A DNA stretch of 26,739 bases, from NCBI GenBank assembly GCA_046598395.1, contig JBKJIQ010000004.1, positions 1-26,739 of the forward strand. The letters run 5' to 3'. Positions 1 to 7,644 of the stretch are shown here, piece by piece. A model generated the notes under the pieces. That model saw only the letters and a program-made list of their open reading frames with translations. It searched no databases and was not told the origin of the DNA. Source of the stretch: JAENVU01 sp046598395 (GTDB taxonomy: Bacteria > Actinomycetota > Acidimicrobiia > IMCC26256 > JAENVU01). The first letter of the stretch is position 1, and each line of letters opens with the position of its first letter. Both the position numbers and the translations under genes were made by a program.

Positions 1-1626
1 GACGATTTCGACGACCAGATGGAAGACGCGCTCGAACTCATGGGCGAGATCCTCGATACCGCGGAGATTCGCTACGCGATCAACGGACTGCTCTCACTCA
101 CACCGGACGCGATGCCGGTGCTCGGCGAGACCGTGGAGGTGCGCAACCTCTGGTCGGCAGCTGCGGTGTGGATCAAGGAGGGCCCGGGGATCGCCCAGCT
201 CGTGGCCGAGTGGATGACGTATGGATATCCGCACCTCTGCGACGGCCACTCCTCGGACATCACCCGTTTTTACCCCCACGAGCGCACGGTCCATCACATC
301 GAGGCCCGGTGCTCGGAACATTTCAACAAGACCTACGGCATCGTGCACCCACGCGAGCAATGGGCGTCCGAGCGAGGGATGCGGCGATCGCCGTTCTACG
401 CGCGCGAAGAAGCGCTGGGCGCAGTGTTCTTCGACGCTCGGGGTTGGGAACGCCCGCAGTGGTACGAATCGAACGCAGCATTGTGCAACGAGTTCCCTGG
501 CCAGTGTGAGCCCCGGCCGCACGAGTGGGATGCCCGCTGGTGGTCACCGATCACGAACGCCGAGCACCTCGCGATGCGCGATCGCGTGGGCATGGTGGAC
601 CTCACCGCCTTCTGCGAGTTCGACATCACCGGACCCGGCGCACTGGACGCGCTCCAATCCCTCACGGTCAACAGCGTGAACGTGCCGGTCGGGCGGTCGG
701 TCTACACGCCGTTGCTCACTCCCGGCGGCGGGTTCCGATCGGACCTCACGATCATGCGGCTCGGCGAGGAGCACTTTCGTGTGGTCACGGGCGCGTTCGA
801 CGGCGGACGCGACCAGTACTGGTTCCGCAAGTACCTCCCGTCCGACGGATCGGTCACGTTCACCGACATGTCTGGCGCGCTCTGCACCCTTGGGGTGTGG
901 GGCCCCCGAGCTCGCGATCTTCTGGCGGGCATCTGCGAAGCCGACCTGTCGAATGAGAACTTCCCGTACGGGTCAGTACGCGAGACGCTGATCGACGGCA
1001 TCCCGGTCACGATGTTCCGCATCTCCTACGTGGGCGATCTCGGCTGGGAGATCTACACCAAGGTGGAACATGGTCTCCGGCTGTGGGACACGCTGTGGGA
1101 CGCGGGCCAGCACCACGGTGTGCTGCCAGTGGGCATCGGCGTGTACGCGGTGACGGGGCGCATCGAGAAGGGCTACCGCCTGATGGGCGCGGAGCTCGAG
1201 AGTGAGTACAACCCAGTGGAAGCGGGTCTCGCTCGACCGAAGGTGAAGACTGCAGACTTCATTGGCAAGGAGGCGTACTTGGCTGCGCGCGAGGGGCCCC
1301 CTGCCGCGACCCTGTGCACCCTGGCAATGCTGTCGCACGCGTCGGCCGACGGCATCGATCGGTTTCCCACTGGCGGCAACGAACCGATCCTCACCCTGGC
1401 CGGCGAGCGCGTCGTCGACAGACTCGGTCGCGTTTCCCGCGTGACCACCGCGGGCGCGGCGCCGTCGCTCGGCCAGTACCTGTTGCTCGCGTACCTGCCG
1501 CCGGAACACGCCTTGGAAGGCACCGAGCTTCAGGTCATGTACATGAACGAGTTGTTCCCTGTCCGCGTCGAACGCGTCGGCAGCCAGCCCCTCTTCGATC
1601 CCGACGACGCCCGCATGAAGGCGTAG
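1..1626 (+). CDS. FAD-dependent oxidoreductase with GcvT domains (dimethylglycine/sarcosine dehydrogenase-like), 5' partial
   Basis: The frame is open from base 1, so the gene begins before the window; 541 residues are visible. They hold the end of a DAO-type FAD domain (motif LTPDAMPVLGE, about residues 28-38, then WSAAAVWIKEGPG), the linker typical of the DMGDH/SDH group (about 75-165), a GcvT aminomethyltransferase N-domain (about 175-430, with MRDRVGMVDLTAFCEF) and a GcvT C-terminal barrel (about 440-535). Family members oxidatively demethylate N-methyl amino acids such as dimethylglycine or sarcosine, pass the methylene group to tetrahydrofolate and give electrons to ETF or oxygen. The etfBA pair lies 570 bp downstream, which makes ETF the likely acceptor (inference). 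The exact substrate cannot be read from the sequence. The N-terminal nucleotide-binding GxGxxG region is outside the window. Confidence 0.88.
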   Translation, partial: DDFDDQMEDALELMGEILDTAEIRYAINGLLSLTPDAMPVLGETVEVRNLWSAAAVWIKEGPGIAQLVAEWMTYGYPHLCDGHSSDITRFYPHERTVHHIEARCSEHFNKTYGIVHPREQWASERGMRRSPFYAREEALGAVFFDARGWERPQWYESNAALCNEFPGQCEPRPHEWDARWWSPITNAEHLAMRDRVGMVDLTAFCEFDITGPGALDALQSLTVNSVNVPVGRSVYTPLLTPGGGFRSDLTIMRLGEEHFRVVTGAFDGGRDQYWFRKYLPSDGSVTFTDMSGALCTLGVWGPRARDLLAGICEADLSNENFPYGSVRETLIDGIPVTMFRISYVGDLGWEIYTKVEHGLRLWDTLWDAGQHHGVLPVGIGVYAVTGRIEKGYRLMGAELESEYNPVEAGLARPKVKTADFIGKEAYLAAREGPPAATLCTLAMLSHASADGIDRFPTGGNEPILTLAGERVVDRLGRVSRVTTAGAAPSLGQYLLLAYLPPEHALEGTELQVMYMNELFPVRVERVGSQPLFDPDDARMKA

Positions 1627-1643
1627 AGCGCGGGCCTTCATGC
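1613..1643 (+). terminator. Hairpin spanning the stop codon of the amine dehydrogenase gene
   Basis: A perfect 10-bp inverted repeat, GCATGAAGGC (1613-1622) and GCCTTCATGC (1634-1643), encloses an 11-nt loop containing the TAG stop (1624-1626). There is no T-tract, so it would be a non-canonical terminator or an mRNA 3'-end stabiliser. Confidence 0.45.
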
Positions 1644-1671
1644 CGCGCGACCTCCTCCCTCCCACAGGCCG

Positions 1672-1677
1672 TAGCCT
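1672..1677 (+). promoter_or_regulatory. Candidate -10 box (TAGCCT), leaderless type
   Basis: TAGCCT lies 5 nt before GTG 1683 and 8 nt before ATG 1686. The same TANNNT spacing recurs before at least seven other genes here, suggesting transcription starts at or next to the start codon. No -35 box is clear. Confidence 0.4.
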
Positions 1678-1682
1678 GACTT

Positions 1683-2114
1683 GTGATGGCTTCCGCGGCG
1701 CGCACGCTCCTCTCCAACACCAAGTTGCGTCAAGCCTTCGCGAGCTACCGCGGCCGCGCACGCTCCATGCTGCAAGATCCCCAAGCGCTCGAGGCCCTGG
1801 CCGCACAAGCGCGCAACCAGGCGGCGCACTCACCGAACTCGCGCATCCGCGAACTCGGCGACCAAATCAAGCGGCTCGGCCGACTGGTGCGGGCCTATGC
1901 AAACGGGTCCTACCGAGAAATCAGCGTCGGCAACATCGTGTTGGTCGTTGCCGCGATTCTCTACTTCGTTACACCACTCGATCTCGTCCCCGACGCGATC
2001 CCCGGAGCCGGGCTCATGGACGACGCAACCGTCTTCGCATTCGTCCTCGCCCGCCTCAACGTGGAACTGGCCCAGTTCGCAGCGTGGGAACGCTCGGACG
2101 CCATCACGCTCTGA
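1683..2114 (+). CDS. DUF1232 / YkvA-family small membrane protein
   Basis: This 143-aa protein has a basic, helical N-terminal half (residues 1-75) and a short hydrophobic segment (about 80-98) with the hallmark DUF1232 motif YFVTPLDLVPDAIPGAGLMDD. A second hydrophobic stretch (DATVFAFVLARLNVEL) follows. The family is widespread in bacteria, membrane-associated and of unknown biochemical role. The start may be GTG 1683 or ATG 1686; both fit the TAGCCT box, and the second gives better leaderless spacing. The gene stands alone, bounded by hairpins on both sides. The family call is firm but no function can be given. Confidence 0.85.
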   Translation: MMASAARTLLSNTKLRQAFASYRGRARSMLQDPQALEALAAQARNQAAHSPNSRIRELGDQIKRLGRLVRAYANGSYREISVGNIVLVVAAILYFVTPLDLVPDAIPGAGLMDDATVFAFVLARLNVELAQFAAWERSDAITL

Positions 2115-2119
2115 CTGCT

Positions 2120-2147
2120 CCGCGGGCTCCGCTCGGGAGCGCCGCGG
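2120..2147 (+). terminator. GC-rich hairpin after the DUF1232 gene
   Basis: CCGCGG-GCTCC (2120-2130) pairs with GGAGC-g-CCGCGG (2136-2147) around a 5-nt loop, with one bulged G. It starts 6 nt after the stop codon. It lacks a T-tract, as is common for high-GC actinobacterial terminators. Confidence 0.5.
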
Positions 2148-2193
2148 GATGCAGCCTTCGATCCTGAGTCCTCACACGTGAAAGTCTTGCGGC

Positions 2194-2958
2194 TTGCGAG
2201 TTCTGGTATGTATCAAACGGGTGCCCGCGCCGGGGGCCCGGATAGCGGTCACCACTGATGGCCAAGCCGTCGACACCACCAACCTCGGCTTCACTATCAG
2301 TCCGCACGAGGAATGCGCGCTCGAGGCCGCGCTCCAGCTCGCCGAGGCCCAGGACGGATCGGTCAACGCGCTCACGCTCGGGCCGCCGGAGGCCGAGGAG
2401 CAGCTCCGGTACGCGGCAAGCCTTGGAGTTGGCCACGTGGTGCTCGTCCCAACCGATGGTTCAGATTGCGACCCGCAACGCACGGCCGCGTCTCTCACGC
2501 ACGCAGTCCGCGCGCTGGAATCTGAGGACGGGCCGTTCGACCTGGTGCTCTTTGGCAACGAGTCAGCTGACTCCGGCGGATTTCAAGTTGGCATTCGCGT
2601 TGCCCGCGCGTTGGCCCGGCCGATGATCACCGGCGCCAAGGGACTCAGCGTCGCCAATTCCATCGCCCGCGTGCAGCGAGAGATCGACGGAGTACAAGAG
2701 GTGTACGAGTTGCCACTCCCCGCCGTGGTGGGTGTCAAGGAGGGCATCAACCTCCCGCGGTACCCGACCATGAAAGGTCGGCTTGCCTCCCGCAGGGCCA
2801 CCGTGAGCACCTACGACCCGGTCGGTGAACCGGGTGGTCAGGCCATGGTTCGGCTCTTGGCGCCGCCCGAGCAAGAGTCGCGCCTGGTGGTGCTGGGCGA
2901 AGGTCCGAGTGCTGCGAGTGCGGTGGTCGATGTGCTCGCAGAGCGAGGGCTGCTGTGA
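2194..2958 (+). CDS. etfB: Electron transfer flavoprotein, beta subunit
   Basis: This is the 254-aa beta subunit of ETF, the soluble heterodimer that collects electrons from acyl-CoA and amine dehydrogenases. The N-terminus reads MRVLVCIKRVPAPGARI, the usual EtfB opening. The signature region follows: GNESADSGGFQVGIRVARAL (about residues 122-141) and LPAVVGVKEGINLPRYP (about 176-192), then the KGRLASRRA arm. The start is TTG 2194, because only this codon gives the conserved N-terminus in frame. A GAAAG stretch at 2180-2184 could act as a weak ribosome binding site. The stop overlaps the etfA start by 4 nt (GTGA), so the subunits are translationally coupled. Just upstream lies an out-of-frame GTG AAA GTC TTG that would encode a near-copy of the first four residues. 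Confidence 0.95.
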   Translation: MRVLVCIKRVPAPGARIAVTTDGQAVDTTNLGFTISPHEECALEAALQLAEAQDGSVNALTLGPPEAEEQLRYAASLGVGHVVLVPTDGSDCDPQRTAASLTHAVRALESEDGPFDLVLFGNESADSGGFQVGIRVARALARPMITGAKGLSVANSIARVQREIDGVQEVYELPLPAVVGVKEGINLPRYPTMKGRLASRRATVSTYDPVGEPGGQAMVRLLAPPEQESRLVVLGEGPSAASAVVDVLAERGLL

Positions 2959-3923
2959 CCACGCTGGTGCTCGTCGAACATGACCGCGGTGCACTCGTGC
3001 CTGCCACACTCGAAGCTTTGACCTTCGCCCGCTCGCTCGGCCACGAGCTGCACGCGGTCACGATCGGATCGATCGCCGATGGACTCGCGCCGGAACTCAG
3101 CGCCCACGGCGTGACGGTCGTTCACCAGGCCCATCACGATCTGCTCGCCGATTACGGCGCCGACACATCCGCCGACGCGTTGGTCTCACTGCTCACTTCG
3201 CTGAACCCGACCGCGCTCATTGCCTCCGGAACCGATCGGGGCAACGAAGCTTTGGCCCAGGTCGCGGCGCGCGTCGACGCACCCTTCATCGCGAATGTGC
3301 TGCCGGCAAGTCTCGACACATCGAACGACATATGGGAACTCACTCGCGTCCGGTGGGGCGGATCGCTGCATGAGCGTGCATCCCTGCGCGCGCAGGTGAA
3401 GCTGATAACGGTCGCGCTCCACAGCCTCGAGCCAACACTTGCCGCGGAGCCGGGCGTCGCAATACCTGCGCCTTTCACACCCGACATCGAACCGTCCGCC
3501 GCGCTGACCGTAGTGCGCGACCGGGTCGAGCGAGAAGCAGGCCAGACGTTGGCGACGGCCGCGGTGGTGATCGGCGGCGGCCGCGGCGTGGGATCTCCCG
3601 AGGGGTTCGCACCACTCGTCGAACTCGCAAATACCCTGGGCGGGGTTGTCGGCTGCTCCCGTGCCGTGACCAACAACGGGTGGCGCAATCACACCGACCA
3701 AGTGGGCCAGACCGGCACGCGCATCGGCGCCGACGTCTACTTCGCGTGTGGGATCTCGGGCGCGATTCAACACTGGGTTGGAGCATCCGGCGCGAAGTGC
3801 ATCATCGCGATCAACACTGACCCTGCCGCCAACATGGTCGCGAAGGCCGACTATGCGGTGATCGGCGACCTCCACGAGATCGTGCCGGCGATCACCGCCG
3901 AGATCCAAGCCCGTCGCGCCTGA
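2955..3923 (+). CDS. etfA: Electron transfer flavoprotein, alpha subunit
   Basis: This is the 322-aa FAD-binding subunit of ETF. The N-terminal domain (1-190) packs on EtfB. The C-terminal FAD domain carries the family motifs: GGGRGVGSPEGF (about 203-214), CSRAVTNNGW (about 234-243), QVGQTGTRIGADVYFACGIS (about 249-268), then GAIQHWVG and AINTDPAANM. The GTG start at 2955 overlaps the etfB stop. The acyl-CoA dehydrogenase follows after 43 nt but has its own promoter-like box. Electrons from the ETF would normally go to ETF:quinone oxidoreductase, which is not in the window. Confidence 0.96.
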   Translation: MTTLVLVEHDRGALVPATLEALTFARSLGHELHAVTIGSIADGLAPELSAHGVTVVHQAHHDLLADYGADTSADALVSLLTSLNPTALIASGTDRGNEALAQVAARVDAPFIANVLPASLDTSNDIWELTRVRWGGSLHERASLRAQVKLITVALHSLEPTLAAEPGVAIPAPFTPDIEPSAALTVVRDRVEREAGQTLATAAVVIGGGRGVGSPEGFAPLVELANTLGGVVGCSRAVTNNGWRNHTDQVGQTGTRIGADVYFACGISGAIQHWVGASGAKCIIAINTDPAANMVAKADYAVIGDLHEIVPAITAEIQARRA

Positions 3924-3953
3924 GCACAACCGCGCGGTCCGCCCGGGCGCTCG

Positions 3954-3959
3954 TACACT
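3954..3959 (+). promoter_or_regulatory. Candidate -10 box (TACACT), leaderless type
   Basis: TACACT ends 7 nt before GTG 3967, which would place the transcription start at or next to the start codon. An identical hexamer precedes glnA (8783) and tRNA-Pro (26643). Confidence 0.5.
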
Positions 3960-3966
3960 GCGCCGC

Positions 3967-5076
3967 GTGATCGGGGTCGACGAGTTCGCAGCCGAGGCGC
4001 GGGCGTGGCTCGAGGCCAACCGCATCGATGCGCCGCCCGACTACGGCGCGATTCTGCCGTCGGAGTTGGAAGCCGCGGGCCGAGAGTGGCAGGCCCAACT
4101 CTTCGAGGCGAGATTCGCGGGTATTCACTGGCCTCCGGAGTACGGCGGTCGCGGCCTCACGCCCGACCACACCGTCGCATGGACCACTGCGTGCGCGCAC
4201 GCCGAAGTACCGCCCTTCATCAACATGGTGGGATGCGTGCTCACCGGCGGTGCGTTGCTCGCGTTCGGGACTCCGCAACAGCGGGCCGAGCACTTGCGCC
4301 CGATCATCAGCGGCGACCAGGTCTGGTGTCAGCTGTTCTCGGAACCGGAGGCGGGTTCAGATCTGGCATCGTTGCAGACGCGCGCCGAGCGCGACGGCGA
4401 TAGCTGGGTCGTCAACGGGCAGAAGGTCTGGTGCTCGAACGGGCGGATCGCCGATCGCGGCATTCTGCTGGCGCGGACCGACCCCGATGCCACTCCGCAC
4501 CGGGGTATCTCGTTCTTCGTGCTCGACATGCGTGCGCAAGGAGTGGAGACCAGAGCGCTCCGACAGATGAACGGCGGCGCGGAGTTCGACGAAGTGTTTC
4601 TCACCGACGTCACACTGCCGGCCGACTCGCTGATCGGACCGGAACACGCCGGGTGGATGGTCGCGATGTCTGCGCTCACCAACGAGCGGGGCTATATCGG
4701 AGGGTCGGGTGTGGGTATCCAACGCCGACTCGACACGATGGTGGCGATGGGCGGCGACCTCGACGAAATCGGCCGGCAAAAGCTCGCGGCGCTCTGGACT
4801 CGCGGCACCACCCTGCACGCGATGGGCCAACGCCAGGGCCCAGTGGCGTCGGTGCTCGGGTCGGTCGCCAAGCTCGCGATGACCGAGTTGCTTTTCGACG
4901 CGGCCGAGTTCCGCACGAACATTGCAGGCGCCGATGCGATGCTCGTGAGTCCCGCGTCCGACGGGTTGCTTTCCGCCCCCGGCGCGCGCATCGCAGGCGG
5001 CACGAGCCAGATACAACGCAACATCATCGGCGAACGCATCCTCGGCCTCCCGAAGGAAGCCAAGGCGCCGACTTAG
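3967..5076 (+). CDS. Acyl-CoA dehydrogenase family protein
   Basis: A 369-aa flavoprotein of the acyl-CoA dehydrogenase superfamily, which introduces the alpha-beta double bond in acyl-CoA thioesters and passes electrons to ETF. Visible features are the N-terminal helical domain (1-115) with WPPEYGGRG, the FAD/substrate middle-domain signature CQLFSEPEAGSDLASL (about 122-137) with GQKVWCSNG (about 153-161), and the C-terminal helical bundle ending in the conserved GGTSQIQRNIIGERILGLPK. At 369 residues it is a little short for the family, matching FadE-type members that often act in pairs in actinobacteria. Its position behind etfBA fits electron delivery to that ETF. The acyl substrate is not identifiable. 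The GTG start is chosen from the TACACT box 7 nt upstream. Confidence 0.93.
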   Translation: MIGVDEFAAEARAWLEANRIDAPPDYGAILPSELEAAGREWQAQLFEARFAGIHWPPEYGGRGLTPDHTVAWTTACAHAEVPPFINMVGCVLTGGALLAFGTPQQRAEHLRPIISGDQVWCQLFSEPEAGSDLASLQTRAERDGDSWVVNGQKVWCSNGRIADRGILLARTDPDATPHRGISFFVLDMRAQGVETRALRQMNGGAEFDEVFLTDVTLPADSLIGPEHAGWMVAMSALTNERGYIGGSGVGIQRRLDTMVAMGGDLDEIGRQKLAALWTRGTTLHAMGQRQGPVASVLGSVAKLAMTELLFDAAEFRTNIAGADAMLVSPASDGLLSAPGARIAGGTSQIQRNIIGERILGLPKEAKAPT

Positions 5077-5088
5077 AGCGTCGCAGTC

Positions 5089-5550
5089 TCAGGTCATCTG
5101 CTCGACGGCGCGCTGCATCTCCTCGCGGCTGACGTCACGAACGTGGGTGTGGAACGACCAGAGGTGACCGAACGGATCCGCAACGAGAGCCGCGCGATCT
5201 CCGTAGAACTGGTCTTCCGGAGCGCGCACGACCGTCGCACCCGCAGCCACCGCCTTCGCGACGGACGCATCGACGTCGGCCACGAATTGATGGAGCATCA
5301 CGCTCGAACCGCCGAGCTTCTTCGGATTGCCCGCGTTTCCGGGCATCTCATCCGGACTGTCGGCAAGGAATACCGTCGCACCGTTGACCGCGATCTCGGC
5401 GTGCCCGATGGTGCCATCGGGCATCGCCAACCGATACCGCTCCTCGGCACCGAACGCCGCCGCGTAGAACGCGATCGCCGCAACCGCACCGTCGATCATG
5501 AGGTAGGGAACGATCCGTCCTTCGAGCCCGGCGGGAATGGCATCGACCAT
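5089..5550 (-). CDS. VOC-superfamily (PhnB/glyoxalase-like) protein
   Basis: A 153-aa protein with two beta-alpha-beta-beta-beta modules of the vicinal oxygen chelate fold. The opening IVPYLMIDGAVAAIAFYAAA and the end YGDRAALVADPFGHLWSFHT are typical of the PhnB-like branch, whose members include metal-dependent lyases, dioxygenases and resistance proteins; most have no proven substrate. The start is ATG 5550, preceded by a purine-rich GAAAGAGAG. The gene converges on the acyl-CoA dehydrogenase gene with only 12 nt between stop codons. A TATCGT box on the minus strand (5654-5659) could be its promoter. No specific function can be assigned. Confidence 0.87.
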   Translation of the reverse strand: MVDAIPAGLEGRIVPYLMIDGAVAAIAFYAAAFGAEERYRLAMPDGTIGHAEIAVNGATVFLADSPDEMPGNAGNPKKLGGSSVMLHQFVADVDASVAKAVAAGATVVRAPEDQFYGDRAALVADPFGHLWSFHTHVRDVSREEMQRAVEQMT

Positions 5551-5689
5551 GGCGTCTCTCTTTCGTCAGAGGCCCGGCGGACGGTCCGAGATGGCCGAGC
5601 ACGATCCTCTCATGTGCCTCGGCGTGTGGCCCAGCCACCGAAACGCACTGCGCACGATAGCCACAAGTTCCGTTCCGTTCTCGCGTGGC

Positions 5690-6646
5690 TCAGACAACCT
5701 CGGGCGGAACGGCAACTTGGAGGACCGCACGGGCAATGACCGCAGTCCGAACCCGAAACCGGGTCGGAGTGCCGCGGTCGAGACGAACCGCGATCGAGAC
5801 GATCAGGGCTCGAAGCCCCCCTCCGACGAGAGGCAAACGGGTCGCTCGGACAACCCACTTGGCAGCAGCTGGCATACCACCGGTGGGGTCCAGGTAGACC
5901 GCGAGGTCCGGATATTGATTGAGCAGCTTGTAGCTCGATTGCGTCTGCGCCTGCGCGTGGTCGAGGAAATCGGCGACCGACCGGTCGTAGTGGTGGACTG
6001 CGGTCAAAGCACGGTCGAAGACGCCGACCAGACCGGCGCGCTGACACCGGAATCCGAACTCTTCGTCTTCACGGAAGCGGCCACGGAACGCTTCCGTCGA
6101 TTGGGGGACCCGTATACCGTCGGAGCGTCGCATCGATACGTTGCCGGCCCAGAGTGCGAGCAGGACCCCATCCGGGTCCACATCCAAGGCCTCGCACGCG
6201 GATTCATAGTCATGGGCATAAATTACCGCCGCCACGCGTCGAGCCTGTTGGTGCTCGGTCACTGGCATGTACCCCACCACGACCCGATCCGGCGCCTCTT
6301 CGTGTGCACGCCGATGGCCGTCGAGGAGGTCGGGGCCCGCTACAACGTCGTCGTCAATCCACAACACGACGTCGCCCGTCGCGGCATCAAGTCCGGCTTG
6401 ACGCGCCGGTGCCGCACCTCGCCCGGGACCCGCGATCACCCGCACTCGGGCATCTGCGCCAAGCCCGGCGCCGGTCAGAACCTCCTCAACCCGATCCGGG
6501 TGAGCATCGGCCACCACGATGACTTCATGCGGTCCCTGCGCCAGGACTGTCCCCACTACCTCCGCGAGAACCCCGCGACCAATCGACGGTATGACCACCG
6601 AAACACTGAGCGTCGCTGCTGAACCCACACCTGCCACCGCCCACAT
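5690..6646 (-). CDS. Family 2 glycosyltransferase (GT-A fold)
   Basis: With the start at ATG 6646 the protein has 318 aa. It opens with SVSVVIPSIGR (about residues 14-24), the nucleotide-sugar binding strand of GT2 enzymes. The metal-binding acidic motif VLWIDDDVVAG is at about 94-104, and the acceptor-side acidic motif REDEEFGFRC at about 192-201 serves as candidate catalytic base region. The C-terminal 60 residues are basic and amphipathic, suggesting membrane association. The frame is open further upstream to 6829, but those extra 61 residues are Arg/Gly-rich without family similarity and would overlap the divergent gene, so I reject them. The donor sugar and acceptor are unknown. It is probably monocistronic. 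Confidence 0.85.
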   Translation of the reverse strand: MWAVAGVGSAATLSVSVVIPSIGRGVLAEVVGTVLAQGPHEVIVVADAHPDRVEEVLTGAGLGADARVRVIAGPGRGAAPARQAGLDAATGDVVLWIDDDVVAGPDLLDGHRRAHEEAPDRVVVGYMPVTEHQQARRVAAVIYAHDYESACEALDVDPDGVLLALWAGNVSMRRSDGIRVPQSTEAFRGRFREDEEFGFRCQRAGLVGVFDRALTAVHHYDRSVADFLDHAQAQTQSSYKLLNQYPDLAVYLDPTGGMPAAAKWVVRATRLPLVGGGLRALIVSIAVRLDRGTPTRFRVRTAVIARAVLQVAVPPEVV

Positions 6647-6827
6647 TGGCCCGGCGCGACCACCCCATGCAACGTCTGACCCTTCAGGACCACGGCATTC
6701 AGTCGACGGATCATGGTGCAACCTCTGCCGTTCGCCTCTACGATCCCGTTCCGCATACCGGGCTGAGGGATTTCGTTGCACAACACCATGCTGAGCGAAG
6801 ACGGGAATCGGCCGCTGGGGCACCGTC

Positions 6828-7583
6828 ATGAACGTTGAGTCCGGCGGGCGCAGGGCTCAACGCATCGCGGGAATCGGCGATCTCGGACCTCCTACCGACG
6901 CGACGGCGATCGCGCTGCGGGTCCGCACCGTCAACCGATGGATTTGGATCAGCGTCGTATTCCTGATCGTCGCAACGTTCGTGGCCCAGTTCGCACGCAA
7001 TGCGTCCGGTGTCAACACGATGGTGAACCTCTTCGACTCGGACCAGAAGACCAACTTCCCGAGCGGTGCAAAGATTCTGCTGCTCCTCGCCGCCACGGCA
7101 TTGCTCGGCGTGCTGGGTATGACCGTGCGCGATCGCTGGCATCGCGTGCGGTGGGTCGGTATGAGTGCCGTGTTCGCGTTGCTGACGCTCGACGAGATGG
7201 CGTACTTACATCAACATCTTTCCGACGGATTACACAACCTGTTCGCCACCAGCGGACCCTTGCGATTCGCGTGGATTCTCGTCTATTTGCCTCTGGTCGC
7301 CGTGCTGCTCGTGTTGTATTGGCCCTTCTGGCGCAAGCTTCCGAACCCCCTGCGCAACCAACTCCTCGTGGCCGCGATTGCCTTCGCCGGCGGGTCGGGC
7401 GGGATCGAAGTCGTGAAATCCGCCCTCTTCGATGACGAGCGCTGGAAGCTGTCGTTTGGCCTCGCCGCGTCGGTGTCGGACTCGCTCGAGTTACTTGGGC
7501 TCGCGCTGTTGGTCACCGCGCTGCTCACGACCATCAGCCGGGCCGCAGCCGCCGTCACCATCACGCTCGACGAACGGCCCTGA
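6828..7583 (+). CDS. Six-helix membrane protein of unknown function
   Basis: A 251-aa protein with a soluble N-terminal tail (1-36) and six hydrophobic segments at about 38-56, 82-99, 110-124, 147-166, 178-196 and 216-236. Segment 3 ends in a polar motif, LLTLDEMAYLHQHL (about 118-131), and segment 6 contains SLELLGLALL (about 219-228). From memory, bacterial hypothetical membrane proteins with an LDE-x(n)-H motif and a late E-LLG motif recur in actinobacteria; the paired acidic and His residues could bind a metal, but this is inference. A GGGG stretch lies 7 nt before ATG 6828. It is divergent from the glycosyltransferase gene and ends at a large inverted repeat. Confidence 0.75.
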   Translation: MNVESGGRRAQRIAGIGDLGPPTDATAIALRVRTVNRWIWISVVFLIVATFVAQFARNASGVNTMVNLFDSDQKTNFPSGAKILLLLAATALLGVLGMTVRDRWHRVRWVGMSAVFALLTLDEMAYLHQHLSDGLHNLFATSGPLRFAWILVYLPLVAVLLVLYWPFWRKLPNPLRNQLLVAAIAFAGGSGGIEVVKSALFDDERWKLSFGLAASVSDSLELLGLALLVTALLTTISRAAAAVTITLDERP

Positions 7584-7586
7584 TGC

Positions 7587-7638
7587 AACGTGCGCCACGC
7601 GTCACCGTGACGTTCGCGAACAAGTGGCGCACCACGTT
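7587..7638. terminator. Nested inverted repeat between convergent genes (bidirectional terminator candidate)
   Basis: The outer arms are AACG-TGCGCCAC (7587-7598) and GTGGCGCA-cca-CGTT (7624-7638), which pair over 8 + 4 bp with a 3-nt bulge. The loop contains a second hairpin, CGTCA-CCG-TGACG (7600-7612). It fills the gap between the convergent stop codons of the membrane protein gene and glnII. Confidence 0.55.
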
Positions 7639-7644
7639 CCCGGA

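Noticed and set aside
5551..5689. Extra gene in the 139-bp gap upstream of the VOC gene
   Set aside because: Only short frames without composition or motif support; the gap contains a possible TATCGT box and a purine-rich ribosome binding region.
5537..6622. Long plus-strand frame (361 codons)
   Set aside because: It is antisense to the GT2 glycosyltransferase gene, which has clear family motifs; the plus frame has none.
6647..6829. 61-residue extension of the glycosyltransferase
   Set aside because: No GT2 similarity, charged low-complexity composition, and overlap with the divergent gene start.
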